Origin: Bernardetia sp.
Lineage (GTDB): Bacteria > Bacteroidota > Bacteroidia > Cytophagales > Bernardetiaceae
Assembly: GCA_020630575.1 (NCBI GenBank)
Contig: JAHDBD010000023.1
Span: 1 to 64,000 of the forward strand
Direction of reading: 5' to 3'
Length of the DNA: 64,000 nucleotides
Position 1 is the first letter of the stretch. Each line of letters starts with the position of its first letter. The notes under the pieces are model-generated. The model was not told the origin of the DNA, did no database searches, and saw only the letters and a list, made by a program, of their open reading frames with translations. This document shows, one piece after another, positions 17,080-26,373 of this stretch. The position numbers were made by a program, and so were the translations under genes.

Positions 17080-18573
17080 ATGAAAAAAGTAATAGTAATT
17101 GGTTCTGGTTTCGCTGGTCTTTCGGCTGCTGCTTGTTTGGCACAAAAGGGTTTTGATGTAACTGTGTTGGAAAAAAATGATTCTTTGGGAGGTCGTGCTA
17201 GGCAATGGATAACTGAAGGATTTACTTTTGATATGGGACCAAGTTGGTACTGGATGCCTGATGTTTTTGAAGAGTATTTTGCTCTTTTTGGAAAAAAAGT
17301 AAGTGATTATTACGATCTTCATCGCCTTGACCCTGGATATAGAGTTTGGTTTGAAGAACATGATTTTGTCGATATTCCTGCTTCTATGGAAGAATTAGAA
17401 AACCTTTTTGAGAGTTATGAAGAAGGAAGTAGTGAAAAGTTACGTGAATTTTTGGCGCAAGCAAAGTATAAATATGAAGTCGGAATGAGCGAATATGTTT
17501 TTCGTCCTTCGCATTCAATTACTGAATTTATAGATTATCGCTTGATGAAAGAAAGTTTGCGTATTCAGATGCTAACTTCGATGAGTAAACACGTTAGAAA
17601 ATTCTTTACCCATGAAAAACTGATAAAATTATTAGAATTTCCTGTGCTTTTTTTGGGTGCAACTCCACAAAATACACCTGCATTGTACAGTATGATGAAT
17701 TATGCAGATTTATCACTCGGAACTTGGTATCCAATGGGAGGAATGAATAAAATCATTGAAGCGATGGTAAAAGTAGCAGAAGAACAAGGTGTAAAATTCG
17801 AAACTGAAACCGAAGTTTATAAAATTGTTACTAAAAATGGAAAAGCTAAGTCTGTCTTGACTTCAAAAGGAGAATTTCATGCTGATTGGATTGTGGCAGG
17901 AAATGATTATCACAATACCGATCAAAAATTACTAGACAAAGCAGATCAAAACTATACAGAAAAATATTGGGATGACAGAACTATGTCGCCCTCAAGTTTA
18001 TTATTTTATTTAGGAATAGATAAGAAACTTAATAACTTAGAACATCACAATTTATTTTTTGATGAAGATTTTAATAAACATGCAGAGGAAATTTATACTA
18101 ATCCTCGTTGGCCTTCAAAGCCTTTATTTTATGCGTGTTGTCCTTCTCAAACTGATGACGAAGTTGCACCAGAAGGAAAAGAAAATCTGTTTTTATTAGT
18201 TCCAATTGCCCCTGGATTACCTGATGGAGAGACAATTAGAGAAAAATATTATAACCTCGTAATGGATAGATTGGAAAATCTGACAGGACAGAAAATTAGA
18301 GAACATGTCATTTTAAAACGAAGTTATGCCTTAGATGATTTTAAAGCAGATTACAATTCTTTCAAAGGCAATGCTTATGGATTAGCAAATACACTTGCAC
18401 AAACAGCATTTTTCAAACCTAAAATGAAATCTAAGAAAGTCAGTAATCTATTTTTTACAGGACAACTGACTGTTCCAGGTCCTGGCGTTCCTCCTTCTAT
18501 TATTTCGGGTCGTGTGGTGGCTGATGAAGTGGCGAAGGAAGCGAAGAAGATTTTTGAGAAAATGGATGTTTAG
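17080..18573 (+). CDS. crtI: Phytoene desaturase family protein (CrtI type)
   Basis: This 497-residue FAD enzyme desaturates phytoene towards lycopene in carotenoid synthesis. The N-terminus has the dinucleotide motif VIVIGSGFAGLSAAACLAQ and the following ExxxxxGGRA (LEKNDSLGGRARQW). FTFDMGPSWYWMPDVFE is the form seen in Bacteroidota phytoene desaturases. The C-terminus carries the second FAD motif FFTGQLTVPGPGVPPSIISG. The ATG at 17080 is chosen because it starts directly at the FAD motif; the open frame extends upstream to 16909 but that part contains hairpins and no conserved sequence. No crtB or other carotenoid gene is adjacent. A related CrtD-like activity cannot be excluded. Confidence 0.85.
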   Translation: MKKVIVIGSGFAGLSAAACLAQKGFDVTVLEKNDSLGGRARQWITEGFTFDMGPSWYWMPDVFEEYFALFGKKVSDYYDLHRLDPGYRVWFEEHDFVDIPASMEELENLFESYEEGSSEKLREFLAQAKYKYEVGMSEYVFRPSHSITEFIDYRLMKESLRIQMLTSMSKHVRKFFTHEKLIKLLEFPVLFLGATPQNTPALYSMMNYADLSLGTWYPMGGMNKIIEAMVKVAEEQGVKFETETEVYKIVTKNGKAKSVLTSKGEFHADWIVAGNDYHNTDQKLLDKADQNYTEKYWDDRTMSPSSLLFYLGIDKKLNNLEHHNLFFDEDFNKHAEEIYTNPRWPSKPLFYACCPSQTDDEVAPEGKENLFLLVPIAPGLPDGETIREKYYNLVMDRLENLTGQKIREHVILKRSYALDDFKADYNSFKGNAYGLANTLAQTAFFKPKMKSKKVSNLFFTGQLTVPGPGVPPSIISGRVVADEVAKEAKKIFEKMDV

Positions 18574-18603
18574 AAAAATATGGACGTGTATTTTGAAATA
18601 AAA

Positions 18604-18624
18604 AGTCGTTTTTAAAAAGCGACT
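18604..18624 (+). terminator. Hairpin after crtI
   Basis: A near-perfect palindrome, AGTCGTTTTT followed by AAAAAGCGACT, starts about 30 bases after the crtI stop. It lacks a proper T tract, so its role as a terminator is uncertain. Confidence 0.35.
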
Positions 18625-18867
18625 ATTATACAAACGAATACAGAATTAACCACTTTTGAAATAATTTTTAAAGGTGCTGTTGATTCTGTGTTTGTTACTT
18701 TAAAAGATGAGGATAGATTTACAGCTTCTTATCCTATCTTGAAACAGGATTATAAAAACAACCTCAAATTATCTACTCAAACCTCATCTGATATTTTACT
18801 CGCAGGAGTTATTTGGATTCTCTCTCAAGTAGAAGAAAATGGAAAAGTAATTCCAGAATTTATGTAA
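18619..18867 (+). pseudogene. Orphan reading frame without a start, likely gene remnant
   Basis: A frame open from 18619 to the TAA at 18865 encodes a coherent protein tail of about 80 residues (for example FEIIFKGAVDSVFVTLKDE and SDILLAGVIWILSQVEENG). It has no ATG; a stop lies just upstream, and the only early alternative starts are an internal GTG or TTG. Codon use resembles a real gene. It reads like the C-terminal part of a gene whose start has been lost, or a short gene using a rare start. The family is not recognised. Confidence 0.4.
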
Positions 18868-18871
18868 AGCA

Positions 18872-19141
18872 TTATCCTTGTATGGCTAAAATTATTCCCA
18901 AGAAAAACAACACAATCAAACCCAAAATATTTATCATATAAACTCTATAATCTGATTTTTTCATCAAAAAGAGGACAAACCCTATAATTCCATTCAAGGC
19001 TATCAAAATAGGAAAAGGTATAATTATAAGAATTACAGATTTACAACTATTTGACTCAAAAGTAACAAAGAGTAATCTTGCAGCAACAAGTAGATTTATA
19101 AAGGAAACAATTAGAAAATGGATTTTAGTAGAATTTTTCAT
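18872..19141 (-). CDS. Small hypothetical membrane protein
   Basis: The 89 residues hold three hydrophobic segments, about 9-26, 35-58 and 68-88 (the last MINILGLIVLFFLGIILAI). There are no conserved motifs I recognise. It faces the orphan frame, ending five bases from its stop, and is divergent from the gene at 19198 with only 56 bases between the starts. It may be a lineage-specific protein. Confidence 0.55.
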   Translation of the reverse strand: MKNSTKIHFLIVSFINLLVAARLLFVTFESNSCKSVILIIIPFPILIALNGIIGFVLFLMKKSDYRVYMINILGLIVLFFLGIILAIQG

Positions 19142-19197
19142 ATTTTTAAATACGCAATCTTGATTCTAATTGTTTTTACTCAAAACTAATTCGCACT

Positions 19198-19722
19198 ATG
19201 AACGGAATTACGTGGAAGACTGATTTTTGGCAACAAAAAACTTCTATTTTATACAATGAAAGGGAAATCGGTTTTTTCAAAATGAACTTTTGGAAACACA
19301 AAAGAGCTAAAGGAATGCTTTTAGATAGAGAATTTGAAATAAAACCAATTAATTTTTGGGGAACGAAAATAGTTATTATCGATAAAATTGATGAGCGAAT
19401 AATTGCCACACTCACTACAAATATGTGGACTAATAAAACAGAACTTTATGTAGAAAAGGACGACGAAACATTTATTTTCAAGCAAAATATGTGGAGTTTC
19501 AATAATTGGTGGTGGGAAAGAAAATACACACAATCACAACTAGAGAACCATCAAATTGATACTTCACTACCTAGCGAAAAACTTATTAATAGCTCTATTT
19601 CCAATTTTTTGACTGGTAAAGGAGAGTTTAATTTTGGAAATACAGGAGAAAGTAATCTCAATGCACTTATTTTGGGTGGTATTTTTATTATGAAAATTCG
19701 ACAACAGGCAGCAGCAGGGTAA
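19198..19722 (+). CDS. Hypothetical protein, Trp/Phe-rich beta protein
   Basis: The 174 residues contain repeated aromatic strands (KTDFWQQ, KMNFWKH, PINFWGT, TNMWTN, QNMWSFNNWWWERKY), the pattern of a stacked beta-sheet barrel somewhat like tubby/LURP-type folds; that comparison is only by general look. The C-terminus (about 155-170, LNALILGGIFIMKIR) is hydrophobic and may be a membrane anchor. The gene is followed after 28 bases by the STM3941-like gene on the same strand and by the TPR gene, so the three may form an operon. Confidence 0.6.
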   Translation: MNGITWKTDFWQQKTSILYNEREIGFFKMNFWKHKRAKGMLLDREFEIKPINFWGTKIVIIDKIDERIIATLTTNMWTNKTELYVEKDDETFIFKQNMWSFNNWWWERKYTQSQLENHQIDTSLPSEKLINSSISNFLTGKGEFNFGNTGESNLNALILGGIFIMKIRQQAAAG

Positions 19723-19750
19723 TTTTTAAATACATCAAATCCGTTTAGTT

Positions 19751-20302
19751 ATGAAGGAAATTAAATTATACAAATCGCCTCTATCTGCCTTTTATCTATT
19801 TTTAGGTGGTTTTATTTTTGTATTAGGTGGAATTTTTATGGCTTGGTTTGCCCTTATTTTTTGTGGTTTGTGGGCTTTAGTTAGTTTGATTATTCTTTTT
19901 GACAAAACTCCTCAAATTATTATCAATCAGAAAGGAATTTGGTATAAGAAAGCAGTTTGGAAAAAACGTAATTATGAGGATATTATAGAATGGGAAACTA
20001 TAAAAAACATTCATTGGTCTTCTGTAAATAATCAAAAATTTATCTGTCTGAATACCACTTCTTCAAAACCTAAAAAGCAAAATTCTATTCAGAAAAACTT
20101 AGGTAAATTAAATAGAGCAATGGGTTTTGAAGAAACTAATATCCCTTTGTCAATGATAAAAATAGATGCCAACAAACTCGTGGATTTTTTGGGTTCAATG
20201 GTAGTTTCTAATGATTCACAAAGAGAATATCTTATCCAAAATTTCATCATTCCTCTGCCTTCCTCTTTTTTCTCTAAACTAAAATCTAAGTTTAAACTTT
20301 AA
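19751..20302 (+). CDS. STM3941-family-like membrane protein
   Basis: This 183-residue protein has two N-terminal transmembrane helices (about 12-30 and 36-52) and a cytoplasmic domain that reads like the STM3941/bacterial PH-like pattern: a short basic KEIKLYKSPLSAF before the first helix, then FDKTPQIIINQKGIWYKKAVW and IIEWETIKNIHW after the second. The function of the family is unknown. It sits 11 bases upstream of the TPR gene and 28 bases after the preceding gene, which points to co-transcription. Confidence 0.6.
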   Translation: MKEIKLYKSPLSAFYLFLGGFIFVLGGIFMAWFALIFCGLWALVSLIILFDKTPQIIINQKGIWYKKAVWKKRNYEDIIEWETIKNIHWSSVNNQKFICLNTTSSKPKKQNSIQKNLGKLNRAMGFEETNIPLSMIKIDANKLVDFLGSMVVSNDSQREYLIQNFIIPLPSSFFSKLKSKFKL

Positions 20303-20313
20303 AAATTACACTT

Positions 20314-21831
20314 ATGAATTCTCAAAAACCTTTTGAAAATTTACCTCAACAAGCACAAAGTTTACTTTCTGTTTTGTCAGTCTTGCCGAGTAAAGAAATT
20401 GCTAGTTCTTTTATAGAACTACATTTTTCTTTTGATGAAGGTGAACAAAATATAGACTTACTTAGTCCGATTTTAGGAGAAAATAGTGGAGAAGATTATA
20501 TAAAATCCATGTTGATGTCTATCGGCAATCCAAGTGAAGAGTATGTAGATAGTCATATTGAAAAAGTAAGATTAGAAAAAGGCAGAAAGTATATTGAAGA
20601 ATCTATACAAGAATTGATTAATCAAAATTGGATTGAGAAAATAGCCAAAAATGAAACAGTTTATTATTTTCTATCAGAAGCAAACAGAATACAACTTTTA
20701 GAAACTCAAAAAGAACAAATTTGGAAACTAACTCATCCATTTTTGCAAAGTTGGGAATACAAAATGCAATCAGATACATTGCTAAACAAAAATTATGAAG
20801 AGTACACAAATTACACAAAGCATTTTTTAGAACTTAATGAAAATCAATTTCCTTTTTTGGATGTAGAAGAGGGGATTATTCAAGATTCTATTGCCAAGAT
20901 TTGTAAAGAAGTTGCTTTATATGCTTTTGAAATTCCTAATCAAAAAGATGCTTTTTTCTTTATCGAAAAATCAGCTTTCCTTCAAAAGAAACTTACAGAA
21001 AAATTTCCTAATAATATAGAATATGAAGAAGAGTTAGGAACTATTTATGAAAAGTGGGGTGATATTCTTTATAAATCAGGACATATCAAAACAGCTTTTA
21101 CTTTTTATAATCTAAAGATTGGAATAGCAGAAAAGTTGGCTTCTCTTTTTCCTGATAATGATGATTTTATTTTTGATTTGGCTTCTTTATATGGAGGGTT
21201 GGGAAAACTAGACTTTGGGCGAGAAGAATATAAAAAATCAATGGAATGGTATGAACAACAAGCCGAATATATAAAAAATACAGAAGGTTTGATACAAGAT
21301 GTTGATTATCTAAATCTGTTGAGCGAAGCTACAAATCAATTAGCTGAAATAAATAATCTAATGGGTTATCCTCTAATAGCAATAGAAAAGTATAGAGAGA
21401 ATATAGAATATTTGGGAGAATTATATACTAATTTTTCAGATGTGCTTACAGTACAACAAGAATTAGAATATGGAGATTCATTAGGCAAGACAAATCAAAA
21501 AGTAGGAGATTTTTTTTATAAAAAAAAGCAGCCAAAAGTGGCCCTAGATTATTATCAAGAGCAAATAGAAACCTATCAATTCCTTATTGATGAAGCAGAA
21601 GAAATCGAAGATGAACAAATAGACTATTTCCAAAATCTTTTAGCTATCGGAATTGTAAAACTAGGAAAGTGTCGTAAGGCAATGGACGAAAATGAAATCG
21701 CCTTAGATTTATTTGAAAAAGCTGAGAATATGTTTCTTGAAATGATAGCAAAAACTTCCGACCAAGAAGACAAAGAAACTTTTACAAATAGCCTAAAAGT
21801 AGTTCAGAAACTAAAAAATCAAATTGAATAG
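20314..21831 (+). CDS. TPR-like repeat protein
   Basis: The 505 residues lack a signal peptide. From about 195 to 500 the protein is entirely helical, with several TPR-like units (for example EEELGTIYEKWGDILYKSG, DLASLYGGLGKLDFGREEY and YGDSLGKTNQKVGDFFYKK). The N-terminal 190 residues are helical with a possible winged-helix-like segment, QELINQNWIEKIAKNETVYY. Such proteins scaffold protein complexes; the partner is unknown. It is the last gene of a possible three-gene unit with 19198 and 19751. No terminator is seen before the alaS leader. Confidence 0.65.
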   Translation: MNSQKPFENLPQQAQSLLSVLSVLPSKEIASSFIELHFSFDEGEQNIDLLSPILGENSGEDYIKSMLMSIGNPSEEYVDSHIEKVRLEKGRKYIEESIQELINQNWIEKIAKNETVYYFLSEANRIQLLETQKEQIWKLTHPFLQSWEYKMQSDTLLNKNYEEYTNYTKHFLELNENQFPFLDVEEGIIQDSIAKICKEVALYAFEIPNQKDAFFFIEKSAFLQKKLTEKFPNNIEYEEELGTIYEKWGDILYKSGHIKTAFTFYNLKIGIAEKLASLFPDNDDFIFDLASLYGGLGKLDFGREEYKKSMEWYEQQAEYIKNTEGLIQDVDYLNLLSEATNQLAEINNLMGYPLIAIEKYRENIEYLGELYTNFSDVLTVQQELEYGDSLGKTNQKVGDFFYKKKQPKVALDYYQEQIETYQFLIDEAEEIEDEQIDYFQNLLAIGIVKLGKCRKAMDENEIALDLFEKAENMFLEMIAKTSDQEDKETFTNSLKVVQKLKNQIE

Positions 21832-21861
21832 ATTTTTATTCTAATTCTTTTTATCTTTTCT

Positions 21862-21869
21862 TATCTTTG
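21862..21869 (+). promoter_or_regulatory. alaS: -7 box of alaS
   Basis: TATCTTTG matches TAnnTTTG, 66 bases before the alaS start. Confidence 0.45.
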
Positions 21870-21892
21870 CGTCTTAAAGAAAAATCAACTCT

Positions 21893-21923
21893 ACCGTTGC
21901 TCGTATCCCTACAAGCAACCTCA
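21893..21923 (-). repeat. Distant member of the dispersed hairpin family in the alaS leader
   Basis: GTTGCTCGTA, loop TCCC and TACAAGCAAC form a stem with one mismatch. On the minus strand it is followed by CGGTAG, similar to the AACGGCAAA flank of the main family. The stem sequence differs but the layout is the same. Confidence 0.45.
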
Positions 21924-21934
21924 AAAATATAAAC

Positions 21935-24583
21935 ATGACAGCTAAAGAAGTACGCCAAACCTTTCTCAATTTTTTTCAAGAAAAACAGCATTTAATTGTT
22001 GATTCTGCGCCACTTATTCCAAAAGGCGATACTACGCTGATGTTTATCAATTCTGGAATGGCACAGTTTAAAGATTATTTTTTAGGAAATGGAAATCCTC
22101 CTTCCAAACGAATTGCAGATACCCAAAAATGTCTTCGTGTTTCTGGAAAACACAACGATTTGGACGATGTAGGAATTGATACTTACCACCATACATTTTT
22201 CGAAATGCTAGGAAACTGGTCGTTTGGCGATTATTTCAAAAAAGAAGCGTTGCCTTGGGCGTGGGAACTTTTGACAGAAGTCTATAAATTACCAAAAGAA
22301 CGTTTGTATGTAACTGTTTTTGAAGGTGATAAAGACGATAAACTAGCTTTAGATACAGAATCTTTCGAAATTTGGAAACAGATTTTGGGAGGAGAAGACC
22401 GTATTTTGTACGGAAATAAAAAAGATAATTTTTGGGAAATGGGCGATGTAGGTCCTTGTGGCCCTTGTTCAGAAATTCATATTGATTTGCGTACTGATGC
22501 AGAACGTTTTGATGTAGATGGAAAAACGCTAGTAAATGCAGACCACCCACAAGTTATCGAAATTTGGAATAACGTTTTTATGGAATTTGAGCGCAAGGCT
22601 GACAAATCTCTTGTAAAACTTCCTTCGCAACACGTAGATACAGGAATGGGGTTTGAGCGTTTGGTGCGTGCCATCGAAGGCAAACAATCCAATTATGATA
22701 CTGACGTTTTTACTCCACTTATCAAAACAGTTGAGGCGATTAGTGGCATTTCGTATGGTGTAGATGAAAAAACAGATATTGCCATTCGTGTTATTTCTGA
22801 CCATATTCGTGCTATTTCATTTGTGATTGCAGACGGGCAGCTTCCATCAAATAACAAACAAGGCTATGTCGTTCGTCGTATTTTACGTCGTGCTGTTCGT
22901 TATGGCTATACCTATTTGGATTTGAAAGAGCCATTTTTGTTTGAGTTAGTGCATATTTTGGCAGAACAGTTTGACGATACATTCCCAGAATTAGACGCTC
23001 AAAAAGATTTTGTTGCAAGAGTTGTAAAAGAAGAAGAAAATTCATTTTTACGTACTTTAGAAAATGGAATTAAGCGTTTTGAAGAAGTAAAAAATCGCAC
23101 AAAAGGAAATGTAATCGATGGAAAAGAAGTCTTTGAATTATACGATACATTCGGTTTTCCTGATGACTTGACTGATTTGATGGCAAGAGAAGCAGGAATG
23201 AAAATCGACACAGTTGGTTTTGAAAAAGCACTAGATGAGCAAAGAAAACGTTCACAAAAAGATGCTTCTTCTGAAAAATCGGATTGGCACGAAATCCAAG
23301 AAGATAAAAGTGTAAATGTTGATTTCTTGGGTTACGATACACTTCAAGCAAAGGCAAAGATTGTAAAATGGAGAGAAATTACTCAAAAAGGAAAGACACT
23401 TTATCAAATCGTTCTTGACCAAACTCCTTTTTATGCAGAAAGTGGTGGACAGGTTGGAGATAGAGGTTATATTCAAGCCATTGATTCAGACAATGAAAAT
23501 AATGGAGAAAAAATTAGTATTGTTGATACACAGAAAGAAAATGATATGATTGTTCATATCACAAAAAAATTACCTTCTAATTTTACAGCAAATTATAAAG
23601 CGATTGTAAGTGAAACTTTAAGACGTTCGACAGAAAATAATCACTCTGCAACACACCTTTTACATGCTGCTTTGAGGTCTGTTTTGGGAACTCACGTGCA
23701 GCAGCGAGGTTCATTAGTTTCAGAAGATATTTTGCGTTTTGATTTTTCTCATTTTGCCAAAATGACTGACGAAGAAATTGAAAAAGTAGAAACTATTGTC
23801 AATCAAAAAATTAGAGAAAATATTGAGCTTCAAGAAATGAGAAACACACCAATAGAAGAAGCCAAAGAAATGGGTGCAATGGCTCTTTTCGGTGAAAAGT
23901 ATGGTAATTCGGTTCGTGTAGTTATGTTTGATAAAAAATATTCGGTTGAGCTTTGTGGAGGAACGCACGTTTCGGCAACTGGAAAAATTGGTTTCTTCAA
24001 GATAATTTCTGAATCTTCAGTAGCCTCTGGTGTTCGTCGTTTGGAAGCTCTGACAGGAGAAAAAGCCTACAATTGGATTCAAGAACAAAACAAATTAGTT
24101 AAGGAAATTCGTTCGATAGTAAAAGGAAACAAAAACCTGAAAGACGATGTAAATTCTTTAGTAGAACAAAATGCAGTTCTTTTAAAACAGATTCAAGAGT
24201 TTCAAGAGAAAGAAGCTAAAAACATCAAGAAAAATCTTTTAAATGAAATCAAAAACGAAAATGGAATAAATATTTTGATTCAAAAAATTTCTATTCCGTC
24301 AGCTGATGCGCTCAAAAATCTTAGTTTCGAACTCAAAAACGAAGTTGAAAATCTTTTTGCTGTTTTGGCTGCCGATATTGAAGGCAAACCACAAATTGCT
24401 GTTACTATTTCTCAAGAATTAGTAGATGAAAAAGGATTAAATGCTGGAAAGATTGTAAAAGATTTAGCCAAAAACATCAAAGGTGGGGGAGGTGGACAGC
24501 CTTTCTTTGCTACGGCAGGAGGAAAAGATTTATCTGGATTAGATAAAGTAGTCGAAGAGGCTTTTGAGATTTTGTATAAGTAA
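21935..24583 (+). CDS. alaS: Alanyl-tRNA synthetase
   Basis: This 882-residue enzyme attaches alanine to tRNA-Ala and edits mischarged Ser or Gly. The catalytic class II domain starts with LNFFQEKQHLIVDSAPLIP and includes FINSGMAQFKDYFLG and RISDHIRAISFVIADG-like segments. The editing domain has NHSATHLLHAALR (HxxxH zinc ligands) and the second metal site VELCGGTHVSATG. The C-Ala domain ends with KGGGGGQPFFATAGGKD. The length is normal and all domains are present. The G3:U70 tRNA-Ala at 1719-1792 is one of its substrates. Confidence 0.97.
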   Translation: MTAKEVRQTFLNFFQEKQHLIVDSAPLIPKGDTTLMFINSGMAQFKDYFLGNGNPPSKRIADTQKCLRVSGKHNDLDDVGIDTYHHTFFEMLGNWSFGDYFKKEALPWAWELLTEVYKLPKERLYVTVFEGDKDDKLALDTESFEIWKQILGGEDRILYGNKKDNFWEMGDVGPCGPCSEIHIDLRTDAERFDVDGKTLVNADHPQVIEIWNNVFMEFERKADKSLVKLPSQHVDTGMGFERLVRAIEGKQSNYDTDVFTPLIKTVEAISGISYGVDEKTDIAIRVISDHIRAISFVIADGQLPSNNKQGYVVRRILRRAVRYGYTYLDLKEPFLFELVHILAEQFDDTFPELDAQKDFVARVVKEEENSFLRTLENGIKRFEEVKNRTKGNVIDGKEVFELYDTFGFPDDLTDLMAREAGMKIDTVGFEKALDEQRKRSQKDASSEKSDWHEIQEDKSVNVDFLGYDTLQAKAKIVKWREITQKGKTLYQIVLDQTPFYAESGGQVGDRGYIQAIDSDNENNGEKISIVDTQKENDMIVHITKKLPSNFTANYKAIVSETLRRSTENNHSATHLLHAALRSVLGTHVQQRGSLVSEDILRFDFSHFAKMTDEEIEKVETIVNQKIRENIELQEMRNTPIEEAKEMGAMALFGEKYGNSVRVVMFDKKYSVELCGGTHVSATGKIGFFKIISESSVASGVRRLEALTGEKAYNWIQEQNKLVKEIRSIVKGNKNLKDDVNSLVEQNAVLLKQIQEFQEKEAKNIKKNLLNEIKNENGINILIQKISIPSADALKNLSFELKNEVENLFAVLAADIEGKPQIAVTISQELVDEKGLNAGKIVKDLAKNIKGGGGGQPFFATAGGKDLSGLDKVVEEAFEILYK

Positions 24584-24627
24584 GGAAAAATTACGAATTA
24601 CGAATTAGAAATTACGAAATATAGTCA

Positions 24628-24666
24628 AAGCAACATTTTTAGTATGACTAGAAATGTTGCTTTTTT
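24628..24666 (+). terminator. Terminator of alaS
   Basis: The arms AAGCAACATTT and AAATGTTGCTT with a 12-base loop run into a T tract, 45 bases after the alaS stop. An AATTACGAATTACGAATT low-complexity run precedes it. Confidence 0.8.
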
Positions 24667-24845
24667 ATTTGAATCTAATTTTATAAAATTTGACAGCCCT
24701 TTCAGAAGGCTGTCAATAGTTTGATTTTCAACTATTGTCAGAGTTATTTCGGATTACCGAAAAACTACTTACAAAGTTTTATATTTTCCTTATCTTTATT
24801 CAAAGAAAATACAGAAATTAATCAGTTGATTAAAAATAGAGAAAA

Positions 24846-25616
24846 ATGAATAATTACCAATTAGAACTTACCGAAGAACAGGAAAAACTATTACTTCCTT
24901 TATTGGAAGCTCTACAAATAGATTTCAAGAAAACAGAAGAAAATAATAAAGAAAAGCATACTAAAAACGGAAGTACACCAACTTTACCTCTTCCACTTGC
25001 TCAAAAATCGGATTATACTTTTGAGGAGATTGAAGAATATGCAGCTTTATTTCCAAAAAAATATACTTGGAAAAGCTCTGATATTGAAACTTATTTTCCT
25101 CAAGATTTAAAAGTAAGCGTACAAATTATTCAAAATCAATTATTTATTATGCCTTCTCCAAATTTCAATCATCAAGCTATTTCAGAAGAACTAGGTTTTC
25201 AAATGGGTACTTTTGTACGCCAACATAAAGCAGGAAAAATTATTTATGCGCCTATTGATGTTCAATTTGATGAAGATAATTTATTACAACCTGATGTTAT
25301 TTTTATTGCTGTCAGTCGTTACCATATCATAGAAAACAAAAAAGTACAAGAAGCTCCTAATTTGGTAGTAGAAATTTGGTCGCCTTCCAATGTCAAAAAA
25401 GAAAGAGAAATGAAACACAAAATCTATGAAACGCAAGGAGTAACCGAATACTGGCAAATTTTCCCTAAAAAACAAGAAGTAAAAGTAGAGGTTTTGAATG
25501 AAGAAGGAAAATATAAACTTTTTTCAGAAGCCAAAAAAACAGGAAAAGTACAATCTAAAGTTTTAAATGGTTTTGAGATAGAGATTGAAACGCTTTTTGA
25601 AGAAGTAGACAACTAA
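24846..25616 (+). CDS. Uma2 family (DUF820) putative endonuclease
   Basis: The 256 residues include an N-terminal extension (about 1-55, helical, Lys-rich) and a Uma2-type PD-(D/E)XK domain. Visible family features are the opening YTFEEIEEYAALFP, a central LQPDVIFIAV with the conserved Asp, APNLVVEIWSPSNVKKEREMK in which the Glu and the following basic residues complete the nuclease core, and KIYETQGVTEYWQI. Uma2 genes occur in many copies in cyanobacteria and some Bacteroidota, with unknown biological role. It lies just before the HincII relic. Confidence 0.8.
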   Translation: MNNYQLELTEEQEKLLLPLLEALQIDFKKTEENNKEKHTKNGSTPTLPLPLAQKSDYTFEEIEEYAALFPKKYTWKSSDIETYFPQDLKVSVQIIQNQLFIMPSPNFNHQAISEELGFQMGTFVRQHKAGKIIYAPIDVQFDEDNLLQPDVIFIAVSRYHIIENKKVQEAPNLVVEIWSPSNVKKEREMKHKIYETQGVTEYWQIFPKKQEVKVEVLNEEGKYKLFSEAKKTGKVQSKVLNGFEIEIETLFEEVDN

Positions 25617-25650
25617 TCTATTTCTAAACAGAATTTAAAAATTAACCTAT

Positions 25651-25753
25651 CAAATCATTTCAAGCAGCAAATTTAGAACAGAACTTTAATGGAAATCAAG
25701 AAGAGTAGCCAAAAGAATATCTCAAACATTTTATTACACAAGCCAAACGAAGG
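25651..25753 (+). pseudogene. HincII-like endonuclease relic, left fragment
   Basis: Translated from 25658, this piece gives FQAANLEQNFNGNQEE, a TAG stop, then PKEYLKHFITQAKRR. The intact endonuclease at 29852-30619 has FQVENLEQNFKGNQEE, W, AKQYLNHFITQAKRR at the matching place. The stop replaces a tryptophan codon (TAG for TGG). It begins 35 bases after the Uma2 gene; upstream parts of the endonuclease are missing. The match breaks off at 25753, exactly where the NADAR-bearing segment begins, and resumes at 26374. Confidence 0.85.
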
Positions 25754-25871
25754 AATTTATTATTTAATTCAAGGGTTGTGCTTATGAATTCTATTACGCT
25801 TGTTATTGTATGTGATATGTTTTCTTCTGTTATTTTCATAAACTTCTTACTCTCTCCTAATTTATCGAAAA

Positions 25872-26315
25872 ATGAAAAACGATAGTATATTTTTTTATAG
25901 TGTAAGCAATGCCTATGGACAATTTTCTAATTTTGCTTTATACCCCATCAAATTAAAAGGCAAAATTTGGCAAACCTCTGAACATTATTTTCAAGCTCAA
26001 AAATTTTCTGGAACAGAACATGAAAACAAGATTAGAAAGGCATCAAGTCCCATGAAAGCAGCAGAAATGGGAAGAACTAGAAAGGTGAAAATGCGTAAAA
26101 ATTGGGATAATATGAAGGATAACATTATGTATGAAGCTGTAAAAGCAAAGTTTACCCAACACGAAGAATTAAAAGATTTATTGCTATCTACACAAGATGC
26201 TACTCTTGTCGAACATACAGAGAATGATGACTATTGGGGAGATGGAAAAGATGGCAAAGGAAAAAATAAACTTGGAAAAATACTGATGAAAATTAGAGAA
26301 GAATTTCAAGAATAA
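25872..26315 (+). CDS. NADAR family (YbiA-like) N-glycosidase
   Basis: This 147-residue protein matches the NADAR family, named for NAD and ADP-ribose chemistry. Family features are the opening FFYSVSNAYGQFSNF, WQTSEHYFQAQKF, a central ASSPMKAAEMGR, MYEAVKAKFTQHEELKDLLL and the closing 'DDYWGDGKDGKGKNKLGKIL' segment. Some relatives (YbiA) cleave N-glycosidic bonds of riboflavin intermediates and others remove ADP-ribose from modified guanine, a DNA repair or antitoxin activity; which applies here is unknown. The gene lies within a 620-bp segment that splits a decayed HincII-like gene, so it came after that gene had been present. Confidence 0.85.
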   Translation: MKNDSIFFYSVSNAYGQFSNFALYPIKLKGKIWQTSEHYFQAQKFSGTEHENKIRKASSPMKAAEMGRTRKVKMRKNWDNMKDNIMYEAVKAKFTQHEELKDLLLSTQDATLVEHTENDDYWGDGKDGKGKNKLGKILMKIREEFQE

Positions 26316-26373
26316 ACACACACTAAATAGAGTTTGATAGGACATTTGTAGATTGTCTGTCTATCTTTAACAT

